Shown one piece after another: positions 56,301 through 64,000 of a stretch of 64,000 bases of DNA. Positions within the stretch are counted from its first letter, which is position 1, and the number at the start of each line of letters is the position of its first letter. Location of the stretch: positions 1,922,001 to 1,986,000 of the forward strand of contig OY969423.1 in assembly GCA_963699225.1 (NCBI GenBank). The letters run 5' to 3'. The position numbers and the translations under genes were made by a program. The notes under the pieces were generated by a model. The model was not told the DNA's origin. It saw only the letters and a program-made list of their open reading frames with translations, and did no database searches. Source of the DNA: VRUE01 sp963699225 (lineage in GTDB: Bacteria; Actinomycetota; Thermoleophilia; Solirubrobacterales; 70-9).

Positions 56301-57719
56301 TTAGCCGCCCCCGGACGCGGGAGCGGAGGAGGCGGCGCCTGATTTATCGACGCGATCCTGGAAGTAGTCCTGGATGTCCTCCAGCCGCTTGCCCTTTGTC
56401 TCCGGCACGAACTTCCAGCAAAAGGCGAGGGTGAGCAGGCCGATCACGCCGTAGAACCAGAAGGCGCCGGATCTTCCCAGCGCTTCGATCAGCAGCAGGA
56501 AGGTGAGCGAGACGATGAAGTTGAAGGTCCAGTTGGCCATCGTGCCCACGCCGGCCGCCTTGCTGCGCACGCTGAGCGGGTAGATCTCGGCGTTGAGCAG
56601 CCAGAAGATCGGCCCCAGGCTGATCGCGAAGGAGGCGACGTAGGCCATCAGGCTGCCGATCGCGATCACCGAGCCGACGGTGCTGTCGCCACCGGAAACC
56701 TTGAAGGCGGCGCCGAGGGCGAAGAGCGAGATCGACATCCCGGTTACGCCGATGAAGAGCAGCGTCCGCCGCCCCGCTCGGTCGAGCAGGCGCAGCGCGA
56801 GGAGGGTGAAGCCGACATTGATCACGCCGACGCCGACCGCCGCCAGGATCGAGCCGGCCGAGGAGTTGACGCCGGTGAATTCGACGATCGTCGGCGCGTA
56901 GTAGATGACGGTGTTGATCCCGGTCACCTGCTGCAGGATCGCCAGCCCGACGCCGACGACGAGCGCCGCTTTCACTACCGGCTGCAGTAGCTCACTCCAG
57001 GCGCCCGGCTTCTCGTCGAGGCTCTCTTTGATCTCCTCCAGCTCGCGGTCGATCGTGTCCGGGTCGTCGACCCGGATCTTCGCCAGCGTCGCCCGCGCGG
57101 CGAAGTCGTCACCGCTCATCACCAGCCAGCGCGGGCTCTGCGGCATCCGCAGCATGCCGAAGCCGAGCGCCAGCGCCGGCACGCAGCCGAGCCCCAGCAT
57201 CCAGCGCCAGCCTTCGATGTGGTCGAAGGCGAGCCCGATCAGGTAGGCGACGAGGATGCCGATCGTCACCGCCAGCTGGAAGAAGCTGACCAAGCGCCCG
57301 CGGCTCTCCGGCGGTGCCACCTCGGAGATGTAGACGGGAGCGGCGGCGGAGGCGAGGCCGATCGCGACCCCGATCACGATGCGGGCGATGACCAGGACCT
57401 CGACGCCCGGCGCCGCCGCGCTGGCCAGGGCGCCGACGATGAAGACGCTGGCGGCGAGCAGGATCATCGAGCGCCGTCCGTAGGTGTCGGCCGCCGGTCC
57501 GGCGATTGCGGCGCCGCCAACGGCGCCGATCGGCACCGCCGCGACGACCAGGCCCTGGGCGAAGCTGCCGAGACCGAAGTCGGTCTTGATGAAGAGCAGG
57601 GCACCGGCGATGACGCCGGTGTCGTAGCCGAAGAGCAGCCCGCCGAGGCCGGCGATCGCAGCCGTCAGCACAACGTTGCGCCGCGCCCTCCGCCGAGACG
57701 CTTCGAGACCGTCGCTCAT
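56301..57719 (-). CDS. Sugar porter family MFS transporter
   Basis: 472 residues from ATG at 57719, twelve membrane segments. Sugar porter marks: GLLFGYDTGVIAGAL in helix 1, DTYGRRS after helix 2, PPESRGRLVS after helix 4, the central loop, ILQQVTGINTVIYYAPTI in helix 7, RAGRR after helix 8, and PETKGKRLEDIQ after helix 12. A proton-coupled sugar or polyol importer is likely; the substrate is not predictable. Confidence 0.94.
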   Translation of the reverse strand: MSDGLEASRRRARRNVVLTAAIAGLGGLLFGYDTGVIAGALLFIKTDFGLGSFAQGLVVAAVPIGAVGGAAIAGPAADTYGRRSMILLAASVFIVGALASAAAPGVEVLVIARIVIGVAIGLASAAAPVYISEVAPPESRGRLVSFFQLAVTIGILVAYLIGLAFDHIEGWRWMLGLGCVPALALGFGMLRMPQSPRWLVMSGDDFAARATLAKIRVDDPDTIDRELEEIKESLDEKPGAWSELLQPVVKAALVVGVGLAILQQVTGINTVIYYAPTIVEFTGVNSSAGSILAAVGVGVINVGFTLLALRLLDRAGRRTLLFIGVTGMSISLFALGAAFKVSGGDSTVGSVIAIGSLMAYVASFAISLGPIFWLLNAEIYPLSVRSKAAGVGTMANWTFNFIVSLTFLLLIEALGRSGAFWFYGVIGLLTLAFCWKFVPETKGKRLEDIQDYFQDRVDKSGAASSAPASGGG

Positions 57720-57825
57720 CCCACCCGGACCGTATACCGCGCCACCGGACGAGCCCAATTCCCGGAGTTTGCGGGAACGTATTCGTCGCCCCCCTAGCGG
57801 CCCGCCCGGGTGCGCGCTAAGTTGA

Positions 57826-57957
57826 ACTTGCGACTGGGAGGGACGGGGTCTGCGGAAGCCCACCGGACACCGCCCCGAAGGTGGCGCAACGAGCTTCAGC
57901 GAGCGAAGGCTACGCACGCGGCAGGCAACCGAGCGTCTCCGCCAGTCGTATTTTTTG
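57826..57957 (+). ncRNA. Candidate structured small RNA
   Basis: In the 416-base gap between the transporter and the hydratase. CGACTGG (57831-57837) closes with CCAGTCG (57942-57948), immediately followed by a T6 run. Inside, CGGGG pairs with CCCCG around a GGAAG loop, and GAGC-ttca repeats can fold. A closed ~120-base fold ending in a terminator-like T-run suggests a free RNA, possibly 6S-like, but I recognise no conserved family sequence. Neither SRP RNA nor RNase P motifs are present. Confidence 0.35.
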
Positions 57958-57996
57958 TGCCCGAAACCAGTGTCCGAGCGGATGCCTAGCTTGGAG

Positions 57997-58026
57997 GTGA
58001 CATCAAGCGTCTGCCCTTGATGTCAC
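57997..58026. repeat. Short inverted repeat upstream of hydratase
   Basis: GTGACATCAA (57997-58006) and TTGATGTCAC (58017-58026) are perfect 10-bp reverse complements with a 10-base loop. No T-run. The remainder of 57958-58135 shows only scattered G-rich sequence and no gene. Confidence 0.75.
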
Positions 58027-58135
58027 GCGTGCCGGGACGTAGTGCCTGGGAGCTGGGCGTCGTTGCGAGACCCGGAAGGCCGTGACGACTAGCCCGCCCG
58101 CTCCCCACTCTGGAGGCTGTGGGAGGATCTCGGCG

Positions 58136-58888
58136 ATGAGCGGGGGGCTTGGTTACGAGCGGGTTGGCGCGGCCGCGGTGATGACTATCGACCGGCCGGA
58201 GCGGCGCAACGCGATCGACGCGGCTGCGGCGGAGGCGTTTCGCGAGGGACTGAAGGAGTTCGAGGCCGACGAGGGCGCCCGCGTCCTAGTTCTGACCGGT
58301 GCCGGGGGCCAGGCCTTCTGCGCCGGCGCCGACCTGAAAGCGATGGATCTCGACGTCGACCATCCCGACGGCCCGATGGGACCGACGCGGTTGACGCCCG
58401 CCAAGCCGGCGATCGCCGCGGTCGATGGCTGGTGCCTGGCGGGTGGAGTGGAGCTGGCGCTCTGGTGCGACCTGCGGATTGCCACTCCGCAATCGACCTT
58501 TGGCCTCTTCGAGCGTCGCTGGGGCGTGCCCCTGGTCGACGGCGGCACCCAGCGCCTCCCCCGGGTGGTTGGCATGGGGCGGGCGCTGGAGCTGATCCTC
58601 ACCGGCCGCCCGGTCGAGGCGGAGGAGGCCCACCGCATCGGCTTGGTCAACGAGCTGGTTGAGCCCGGCAAGCAGCTCGAGCGCGCCCTCGAGCTGGCCG
58701 AGCGGATCGCCACCTTCCCGCAGGAGACGATGCTGGCCGACCGCCGCGCCGCGATCGAGGGCTTCGGCCTACCGCTCGCCGAGGGGATCGCGCTCGAGCA
58801 CCGGCTCGGCCGCGAGACTCTTCACGTCGCCGTCAAAGGAGCCAGGCGCTTCGCCGACGGGGCTGGCCGCCACGGCGAGGGCGTCTAG
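58136..58888 (+). CDS. Enoyl-CoA hydratase/isomerase family protein
   Basis: Crotonase-fold protein of 250 residues from ATG at 58136, with GGGAGGA upstream. TIDRPERRNAID at the N-terminus, the oxyanion blocks FCAGADLKAM and CLAGGVELALWCDLRIA, and VPLVDGGTQRLPRVVG. The usual second catalytic glutamate could not be placed with certainty, as the VDGGT position carries Asp. Likely fatty-acid beta-oxidation or a related acyl-CoA step. It is the only clear non-regulator in the 3' 6 kb, so one or more of the adjacent TetR proteins may respond to acyl-CoA. Confidence 0.9.
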   Translation: MSGGLGYERVGAAAVMTIDRPERRNAIDAAAAEAFREGLKEFEADEGARVLVLTGAGGQAFCAGADLKAMDLDVDHPDGPMGPTRLTPAKPAIAAVDGWCLAGGVELALWCDLRIATPQSTFGLFERRWGVPLVDGGTQRLPRVVGMGRALELILTGRPVEAEEAHRIGLVNELVEPGKQLERALELAERIATFPQETMLADRRAAIEGFGLPLAEGIALEHRLGRETLHVAVKGARRFADGAGRHGEGV

Positions 58889-58889
58889 C

Positions 58890-59582
58890 TCAAGCCTGCG
58901 CCGCGTGCTCGCGCGCTACGCGGCGCATCTCGTCTTCAGCTGCTTCCGGGCCGATGTAGGGCATCAGGACGGCAAAGACGAGGTCGGGCAGGATTCGGGT
59001 CAGCTCCGGTCCCCGCCCGGCGCGGATCTCGTCGAAGATCATCGATGCGGCACCACCGATCGCGAAGCGAGCGGTGTCGGCGGGGAGTTCCTCGACCTGG
59101 TTCGCGTACTGGCGACCCTCCTCGAGAAACGGGGTGAAGCGCGCCAGGGCCGAGCGGTAGCGAGCGCGGGCGTCGTCCCCCGCGGCGGTCACCTCGACCA
59201 TCGAGAGCCGGGCGATCCCGGCCTCGATCGAGAGCAGTCCCACCAAGGCGCCGAGCGCGGCGGAGACCCGCTCGGGCCATGGCCGCCCGGCGGCGGCCTC
59301 GAAGGCGCTGCTCATGTGGGCGAGGAGGACGTCGAAGACCGCCTCGTAGGCCTCGAGGAAGCAGCTCTCCTTGTCGCCGAACATCTGCTCGAAGCTCTGC
59401 TCGGAGACGCCCGCCACCTCGATCACGTCCTGGACGGTGGTCGCTTCGTAGCCTTTTGCTGCTGCGACGCGCAGCATCGCCTCCAAAAGACGCTCCCTTT
59501 CGGAGCGCACCAGGTAGGCGCGCGGCAGGCTTTGCGTACCGCCCTGTGTTTTTTCTACACTTGAAGTCGAGGACGGATCCAT
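58890..59582 (-). CDS. TetR/AcrR family regulator (minus-strand type)
   Basis: About 230 residues from ATG at 59582; TTG at 59618 is an alternative. The helix-turn-helix region is RERLLEAMLRVAAAKGYEATTVQDVIEVAGVSEQSFEQMFGDKESCF. The C-terminal domain ends LTRILPDLVFAVLMPYIGPEAA, as in the neighbours. Convergent with the hydratase gene, one base between stops. Ligand unknown. Confidence 0.9.
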   Translation of the reverse strand: MDPSSTSSVEKTQGGTQSLPRAYLVRSERERLLEAMLRVAAAKGYEATTVQDVIEVAGVSEQSFEQMFGDKESCFLEAYEAVFDVLLAHMSSAFEAAAGRPWPERVSAALGALVGLLSIEAGIARLSMVEVTAAGDDARARYRSALARFTPFLEEGRQYANQVEELPADTARFAIGGAASMIFDEIRAGRGPELTRILPDLVFAVLMPYIGPEAAEDEMRRVAREHAAQA

Positions 59583-59651
59583 GGGTTCAGAGTAGGGCAG
59601 TGTTCTCAGACTGTCCAACTCCGATCTCGCCGTTTGGCGTGGCTCAGCCGG

Positions 59652-60344
59652 TCAGGCTCTAGCGGCCTTCATCTCGGCACCGGCGACCTCGGCTCCGAAG
59701 TAAGGCAGCACCGCGAAGTACATGAAGTCGGGCAGCAGCCCGCGGAAGCCGTCGCCATCCCCCGTCGCCAGCTTGGCGTGGACCACGGCGTGCATGCCGG
59801 CGACGATCCCCTCGGCCGCGATCGGCGGTGGCGTCTCGGTGCCGGTCGAGGCGTGGCGCGCCGAATCGATGAAATCAGTGATCTCTTTCATCGCTTCGGA
59901 GCGAATTTTCAGCGCCTCAGGGCCCGCCGCGTGGACCTCGACGATCAGCGCGCGGCCGATTGCGGGGTCCGCATCGAGGGCGTCGAGGATGGCGCCGATG
60001 CCCGCCCGCAGCTTGGCCCGCCAGCCCTCTTCCGGCTCTGCAGCCGCCCTGGCAATGGCTTCGAACTTGGCCACGCCATAGGCGAGCGCCTCCAGGTAAC
60101 AGGCGTCCTTGTCGGCGAACTCGTCATAGAAGGCTTGCCTGTAGAGGCCGGTCTGATCCAGCACCATACGCACGGATGCGGAGTCGTAGCCGGCATTGCC
60201 GACAGCCTCGAGCATGCCCTCGAGAATGCGCTGACGCTTCGGGGAACTCACCAGTCTGAGTGCGGGAGCTTCGGGGAAGACCTTCCCCGTTGCGCCGGTC
60301 CCCGCAGCCCCTGCCCGGACCTTGGTTGCGGCTTGCTTGCCCAT
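59652..60344 (-). CDS. TetR/AcrR family regulator (minus-strand type)
   Basis: 230 residues. HTH region KRQRILEGMLEAVGNAGYDSASVRMVLDQTGLYRQAFYDEFADKDACYLEA. C-terminal GLLPDFMYFAVLPYFGAEVA shows the same end pattern as its neighbours. Basic N-terminal lead of about 30 residues. Divergent from the next regulator, with the shared gap 60345-60458 carrying an operator-like palindrome. Confidence 0.9.
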   Translation of the reverse strand: MGKQAATKVRAGAAGTGATGKVFPEAPALRLVSSPKRQRILEGMLEAVGNAGYDSASVRMVLDQTGLYRQAFYDEFADKDACYLEALAYGVAKFEAIARAAAEPEEGWRAKLRAGIGAILDALDADPAIGRALIVEVHAAGPEALKIRSEAMKEITDFIDSARHASTGTETPPPIAAEGIVAGMHAVVHAKLATGDGDGFRGLLPDFMYFAVLPYFGAEVAGAEMKAARA

Positions 60345-60411
60345 CCGACCTTCCTCTGCTGATCAAGGGAACGGGTTGTCTGGAATAAGGAACAGTAGCG
60401 GTATCTGGTAG

Positions 60412-60434
60412 ATCCGTCCAGCTTGGAAACGGAT
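60412..60434. promoter_or_regulatory. Operator-like palindrome between divergent tetR genes
   Basis: ATCCGT (60412-60417) and ACGGAT (60429-60434) are inverted with an 11-base spacer, in the gap between two divergent TetR genes. TetR proteins usually bind such sites in their own promoters. Support is from position and symmetry only. Confidence 0.4.
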
Positions 60435-60458
60435 TCCTATAGAGGTACCCTGGCGTTC

Positions 60459-61139
60459 GTGCCCGATCGAGCTCCGCAAGCAACGAGGATGCCACCGGGT
60501 CGGCACCAGTTGCCTCGCGAGTTCATCGCCCAGCACCAGCGGGCCCGCATAATCGCCGCCCTTGCCGAGGAGACGGTGGAGAAGGGCTATCGCGCGGTCA
60601 CGGTCGCCGACATCGTCCGCCGCGCCGGCATCGCCCGCAACACCTTCTACGAGAACTTCTCCTCCAAGGAGGACTGCTTCCTCGCCGCCTCGGAGTTCGC
60701 GGTCAAGGAGGCGCTGCGGCGCGTCGTCGACGCTGCCAGCAAGGTCGACACTTGGCCGGCCCGGGTCAACTCGGGCCTCGCCGCCTTTCTCCACTACGTT
60801 GCCAGCGAGCCCGCCCTCGCCCGCACCTGCATCGTCGAGGCGCTCTCGGCCGGGCCCGCCGCGGTCGACCGCTACGAGCGCTCGATCCAGGCCTTCGTGC
60901 CGCTCTTCCGCATGGGCCGCAAGGTCTCGGCCAAGGGCGAGGAGCTGCCGACGACGCTGGAGGAGACGATCGTCGGCGGGATCTTCTGGATTCTCTACCA
61001 GCGCATCATCATGGGGCAGGCGGAGCAGATCGAGGAGCTGCTGCCGGAGCTGGTCGAGTTCTCGCTCACGCCTTACCTCGGCGCCGAGTCCGCCAAGCGG
61101 ATTGCCGGCGAAGAAGCATCGACCGCCAACGCGGGTTGA
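60459..61139 (+). CDS. TetR/AcrR family regulator (type B, GRHxLPREF lead)
   Basis: 226 residues from GTG at 60459; TTG at 60423 would overlap the operator-like palindrome. The lead MPPGRHQLPREFIAQHQRARIIAALAE is shared, nearly residue for residue, with the second half of the fused protein at 61173 and with the gene entering at 63926. HTH: AVTVADIVRRAGIARNTFYENFSSKEDCF. The C-terminus EQIEELLPELVEFSLTPYLGAE is again shared. Confidence 0.91.
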   Translation: MPDRAPQATRMPPGRHQLPREFIAQHQRARIIAALAEETVEKGYRAVTVADIVRRAGIARNTFYENFSSKEDCFLAASEFAVKEALRRVVDAASKVDTWPARVNSGLAAFLHYVASEPALARTCIVEALSAGPAAVDRYERSIQAFVPLFRMGRKVSAKGEELPTTLEETIVGGIFWILYQRIIMGQAEQIEELLPELVEFSLTPYLGAESAKRIAGEEASTANAG

Positions 61140-61172
61140 GCCAGGGGCAGGGATTGGGGGTCCCATGACCTA

Positions 61173-62537
61173 GTGCTTGACCTGGAGACCCGCGAGCGCG
61201 CCGCCAGTCCCGAGCGCGAGCGCATCGTCGAGGCCCTGATCGAGATCGCCGCCGAGCGCGGCTATGCCGAGACCACGATCGAGCTGATCCTCGAGCGAGC
61301 CGAACTCGACCGGCCCGCGTTCGACCGCCATTTCCGCGGTAAGTACGACTGCTTCCTCTCCGCCTGGCAGGAGATCAACGAGGGCTGCATGCGGGAGATG
61401 CTGGAGGCCTACAACAGCCAGGAGAGCTGGCCCGACCGGCTCCGCGCCGTCGCCTGCGAGATCGTCGAAAACCTCCGCAACGCCCCAAGCCGGGCCTCTT
61501 TCGCGGTTGAGGTGCTGGCCGCCGGCGACGCCGCCCGGGCGCGGCGCGACATGACGATGCGGGTGATCGCCTCGCTGATCGACGCCGGCCGCAACGAGAT
61601 GGAGGATCCGGAGTCGGTGCCGCACACCACCGCCGAGGCCCTGGCCGGCTCTGCCTACGGCCAGGTCTACGCGAAAGTCGTACGCGGCAACGCCGACGAG
61701 CTGCCCGAGCTGGTGCCGCAGTTGATGTCCGCCGCAGTAATGCCGTATCTGGGAATCGAGGCCGGCCTGGCCGAGTTGTCGAGGGGCTTCGATCCGCCAG
61801 CGCGATATCGTCGGGGTGTGGCCAAGAAGAAGTCCTCCTCCCGGGACACGGGTGACTCGGGAGTGTCAGCGGAGGAATACCCGCCGGAGCTCGCGCGCCT
61901 GCCCCCAGGCCGCCACGGCTTGCCGCGCGAGTTCGTCATCCACAACCAGCGCGAGCGCCTGATCGCCGGCCTCGCCGAGGCGATCGCCGAAAACGGCTAC
62001 TCCGGCACGACGATCGCCCACATCACCCGCCACGCCGCGGTCTCGAGGCGCACCTTCTACGAGCACTTCTCCAGCAAGGACGAGTGCTTTGTCGCCGCCT
62101 ACGACACGGTGATGGAGGAGCTGGTCGGCCGCGTCTCGACCGCCTTCGACGCCGAGGACGACTGGCCGCACGCGGTCAAAGCCGGGATCGGGGCGATGCT
62201 CGAGTTCCTTGCCGCCGAGCCGCACCTGGCCCGCCTCTGCATGGTCGAGGCGCTGGTCGCCGGCCCGGTCGTGGTCGAGCGCTACGACGCCGCGATTCAG
62301 AGCTTCGTGCCCTACTTCCAGACCGGCCGCGAGGGCCGTCCACCCGAGGTCCTCGAGCGCCTCTCGGCGACCACCGAGGAGGCCCTGGTCGGCGGCATGG
62401 TCTCGCTGATCTCCCGTCGCATCATTGCCGGCAAAGCCGAAGAGCTGGAGGAGCTGCTGCCCGACCTGGTCGAGTTCACGCTTACTCCATATGTGGGGAG
62501 TCAAGAGGCCGCAGAGCTCGCTCGGGAGCAGAGCTGA
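61173..62537 (+). CDS. Fused double TetR-family regulator
   Basis: 454 residues from GTG at 61173, twice the family length. Domain 1 (about 1-205): RERIVEALIEIAAERGYAETTIELILERAELDRPAFDRHFRGKYDCF, ending ELVPQLMSAAVMPYLG. A lysine- and serine-rich linker (RRGVAKKKSSSRDTGDSG) follows. Domain 2 (about 240-454): LPPGRHGLPREFVIHNQRERL, GTTIAHITRHAAVSRRTFYEHFSSKDECF, ending ELEELLPDLVEFTLTPYVGS. An in-frame GTG at 61818 reading GVAKKK marks where a separate second gene would start, so this may be a read-through fusion of a two-gene module or may give two products. The last 56 bases overlap the convergent regulator. Confidence 0.9.
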   Translation: MLDLETRERAASPERERIVEALIEIAAERGYAETTIELILERAELDRPAFDRHFRGKYDCFLSAWQEINEGCMREMLEAYNSQESWPDRLRAVACEIVENLRNAPSRASFAVEVLAAGDAARARRDMTMRVIASLIDAGRNEMEDPESVPHTTAEALAGSAYGQVYAKVVRGNADELPELVPQLMSAAVMPYLGIEAGLAELSRGFDPPARYRRGVAKKKSSSRDTGDSGVSAEEYPPELARLPPGRHGLPREFVIHNQRERLIAGLAEAIAENGYSGTTIAHITRHAAVSRRTFYEHFSSKDECFVAAYDTVMEELVGRVSTAFDAEDDWPHAVKAGIGAMLEFLAAEPHLARLCMVEALVAGPVVVERYDAAIQSFVPYFQTGREGRPPEVLERLSATTEEALVGGMVSLISRRIIAGKAEELEELLPDLVEFTLTPYVGSQEAAELAREQS

Positions 62538-63168
62538 GTTCCAGCCACGCCTCGTCCTCGCCAAAGTAGTTGAGCACGGCGAGGTGGGCGAGGTCGGGGA
62601 GCAGGCGCTCGACCGTCGCCGCCCGGCCCGCGCCGATCTCGGTGGCGATCGCTTCCTCGACCGCGCCGACGACGAACTGGGCGGTGAGCGCCGTCGCCGT
62701 CGCCCGGGCGCTGGGTTCGTGACGGGCGGAGTCGACCGCCCGCGCGAAACGCTCGATCAGCTGTTGGTGCTTTGCCCAGGCCTGCCCGCGGGCGGCGCGC
62801 ACCTCGACCACCAGCGCCTTCGCCAGCAGCGGCTGCTCGGCGACCGTGCGCAGCAGCCTGGCGAGGGCGGCGCGGAAGCCCGCCCGCCAGCTCTCGGCCT
62901 CACGGCCCGCCTCGAGCACTTCCGCGCAGAGTCGATCTGCCGCCATCTCGTAGGCCTGCGCGAAGCAGGCCTCCTTGCCGCCGAAGCGGCGCTGGAAGCG
63001 GTCGCGGGAGATGCCGCTGCGCTCCAGCACTTCCTGCACCGTGGCCTTGTCGTAGCCCCGTGCGCCGACGCTGAGCAGCATCGCTTCCAGCGCCCCCTCA
63101 TCCGACGCGCGCTGCGGGATTGCCTCGTCCCATGACCTCACCGCGCGCAGTGTGGGTGGTGCATCCAC
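62482..63168 (-). CDS. TetR/AcrR family regulator (minus-strand type)
   Basis: About 228 residues from GTG at 63168; GTG at 63207 is possible. HTH region EGALEAMLLSVGARGYDKATVQEVLERSGISRDRFQRRFGGKEACFAQAYEM is like the other two minus-strand members. C-terminal VERLLPDLAHLAVLNYFGEDEA fits the family end. The 3' end overlaps the fused TetR gene by 56 bases on the other strand. A longer upstream extension is antisense to the next tetR and was rejected. Confidence 0.88.
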   Translation of the reverse strand: MDAPPTLRAVRSWDEAIPQRASDEGALEAMLLSVGARGYDKATVQEVLERSGISRDRFQRRFGGKEACFAQAYEMAADRLCAEVLEAGREAESWRAGFRAALARLLRTVAEQPLLAKALVVEVRAARGQAWAKHQQLIERFARAVDSARHEPSARATATALTAQFVVGAVEEAIATEIGAGRAATVERLLPDLAHLAVLNYFGEDEAWLELSSAPERALRPLDSPHME

Positions 63169-63255
63169 TCCGAGGTACCTTAGCCCATCTTTGGGAACTA
63201 TCAACACTTCATATACTGCCTTCGTACCAATGGGAACGCGCGCTATCCTGACTGC

Positions 63256-63933
63256 GTGCGTGCATTGCCTGGAAAGGCTTCCCGGCAGCCGCCCGGCCCC
63301 GAGCCGGTCAGCCGCGCCGCGTCCGCGGAGGACCAGCGGCGCCGGATCCTCGAGGCCACCGCGGACCTGATCGCCGAGCAGGGTTACGCCGAGACGACGA
63401 TCGAGCAGATCGTGCGGCGGGCCCGGGTCGGCTACGCGACCTTCTACAAGCACTACGCCGACAAGCAAGAGGCCTTCCTGGCGCTGATGGACGCGGCGGT
63501 CGAGCGCACGGCCTATGAGGTGGAGGAAGCCTTCGACCGCGAAGACGGCCCCTGGCCCGACAAGGTGGGGGCAGGGCTGGGGGCATTGCTCAAGATCGCA
63601 GCCGAGCATCCCGGCGTCGCCCAGGCCTGCCTGGTCGAGGCGCCGACCGCGGGGCCGGAGGCGGCGGCGCGCCACGAAGCGGCGCTGAAGCGCTTCGCGC
63701 CGTTGCTGCGGCCGGGGCGTGAGTTCAACCCCCGCGCCGACAAACTGCCGCAGAGCCTCGAGGAGACCCTGGCCGGCGGGGTGCTCTGGGTGATCAACCA
63801 GCGCCTGATCGCTGGCGAAGCGGAGAAGCTGCGGGCGCTGCTGCCCGAGGCGTTGGAGTTCCTGCTGCGGCCCTACGTCGGTGAGGACGCGGCGGCGCGC
63901 GAGGCGGGCGGCGTCGAGGCCCTGGGTGGCTGA
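63256..63933 (+). CDS. TetR/AcrR family regulator (type A)
   Basis: 225 residues from GTG at 63256. HTH: QRRRILEATADLIAEQGYAETTIEQIVRRARVGYATFYKHYADKQEAF. The segment GYAETTIE is identical to domain 1 of the fused protein at 61173. The C-terminus EKLRALLPEALEFLLRPYVGED is shared by the group. The stop overlaps the start of the next TetR gene by eight bases in another frame. Confidence 0.92.
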   Translation: MRALPGKASRQPPGPEPVSRAASAEDQRRRILEATADLIAEQGYAETTIEQIVRRARVGYATFYKHYADKQEAFLALMDAAVERTAYEVEEAFDREDGPWPDKVGAGLGALLKIAAEHPGVAQACLVEAPTAGPEAAARHEAALKRFAPLLRPGREFNPRADKLPQSLEETLAGGVLWVINQRLIAGEAEKLRALLPEALEFLLRPYVGEDAAAREAGGVEALGG

Positions 63934-64000
63934 CGACGAGCTCGGGCCGCTGCCGGCCGGCCGCCACGGCTTCAGTCGCGAGCAGGTCGCCCACAACCAG
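63926..64000 (+). CDS. TetR-family regulator, N-terminal fragment at window edge (type B)
   Basis: GTG at 63926 opens 25 codons that run off the window and read LPAGRHGFSREQVAHNQ, matching the type B lead (GRHGLPREFVIHNQ) of domain 2 at 61173-62537. It overlaps the type A gene by eight bases, so the pair is the unfused form of the fused module. Confidence 0.75.
   Translation, partial: MADDELGPLPAGRHGFSREQVAHNQ

Noticed and set aside
58026..58075. GTGCCGGGACGTAG and CCGGAAGG resembling SRP RNA motifs
   Set aside because: The GGAA-loop motif follows rather than precedes the other, and the GGAAGGAAGCA core is absent.
63169..63996. Upstream extension of the minus-strand tetR at 62482
   Set aside because: Antisense to the tetR at 63256; the HTH region starts well after it.

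Overview
The window is GC-rich bacterial chromosome and looks like an actinobacterium. The evidence is the replication-origin gene order, the FHA / PP2C / RodA / PbpA / PknB signalling and cell-wall operon, and frequent GTG and TTG starts. Placement in the Thermoleophilia/Solirubrobacterales is my inference from overall gene content and was not tested. The best-supported landmark is the replication origin. A leftward arm runs rpmH, rnpA, yidD, yidC, jag, rsmG, parA, parB. A rightward arm runs dnaA, dnaN, recF, a DciA-like gene, gyrB, gyrA. DnaA-box-like sites lie at 17080-17214, and a parS-type palindrome at 15155-15170 overlaps the yidD start.

Region by region: 1-11016 holds hemB (cut by the window edge), an ABC exporter, a YmdB-type phosphoesterase, a coupled phosphodiesterase/GT87-like membrane pair, an aminotransferase overlapping a first D-Ala-D-Ala ligase, a DUF151 protein and tRNA-Ile. 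11067-24866 is the origin region. 25304-41138 holds an HNH protein, prephenate dehydratase, a CARDB protein, a frameshifted Ser/Thr kinase, two FHA proteins, PstP, RodA/FtsW, PbpA, PknB with PASTA repeats, a second Ddl, a second intact kinase directly behind purM, and a Fic protein in front of purM. 41209-54577 is an envelope polysaccharide locus: UppP, DedA, a WbpM-like dehydratase, a LytR_C protein, an O-antigen-ligase-like protein, a flippase, three glycosyltransferases, an initiating sugar-phosphate transferase, a GNAT protein and a FemAB-like protein. 54574-57719 holds a DUF3105 protein, metF and a sugar transporter. 58136-64000 holds an enoyl-CoA hydratase followed by eight TetR-type domains in about 5 kb.

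The genes fit together as three systems: chromosome replication and segregation; peptidoglycan growth under Ser/Thr phosphorylation control (PknB, PstP, FHA proteins, RodA, PbpA, Ddl); and assembly and export of a surface polysaccharide on undecaprenyl phosphate.

Two features are not explained by ordinary annotation. The first is a scattered set of long, mostly perfect inverted repeats (10-29 bp arms), each with a different arm sequence. They sit at gene ends, in leaders, around the rsmG start codon, and once in frame inside a coding sequence. At least two share the same loop in opposite orientation. The second is the TetR array, which contains a repeated two-gene module that is fused into one 454-residue protein in one copy and left as overlapping genes in the other.
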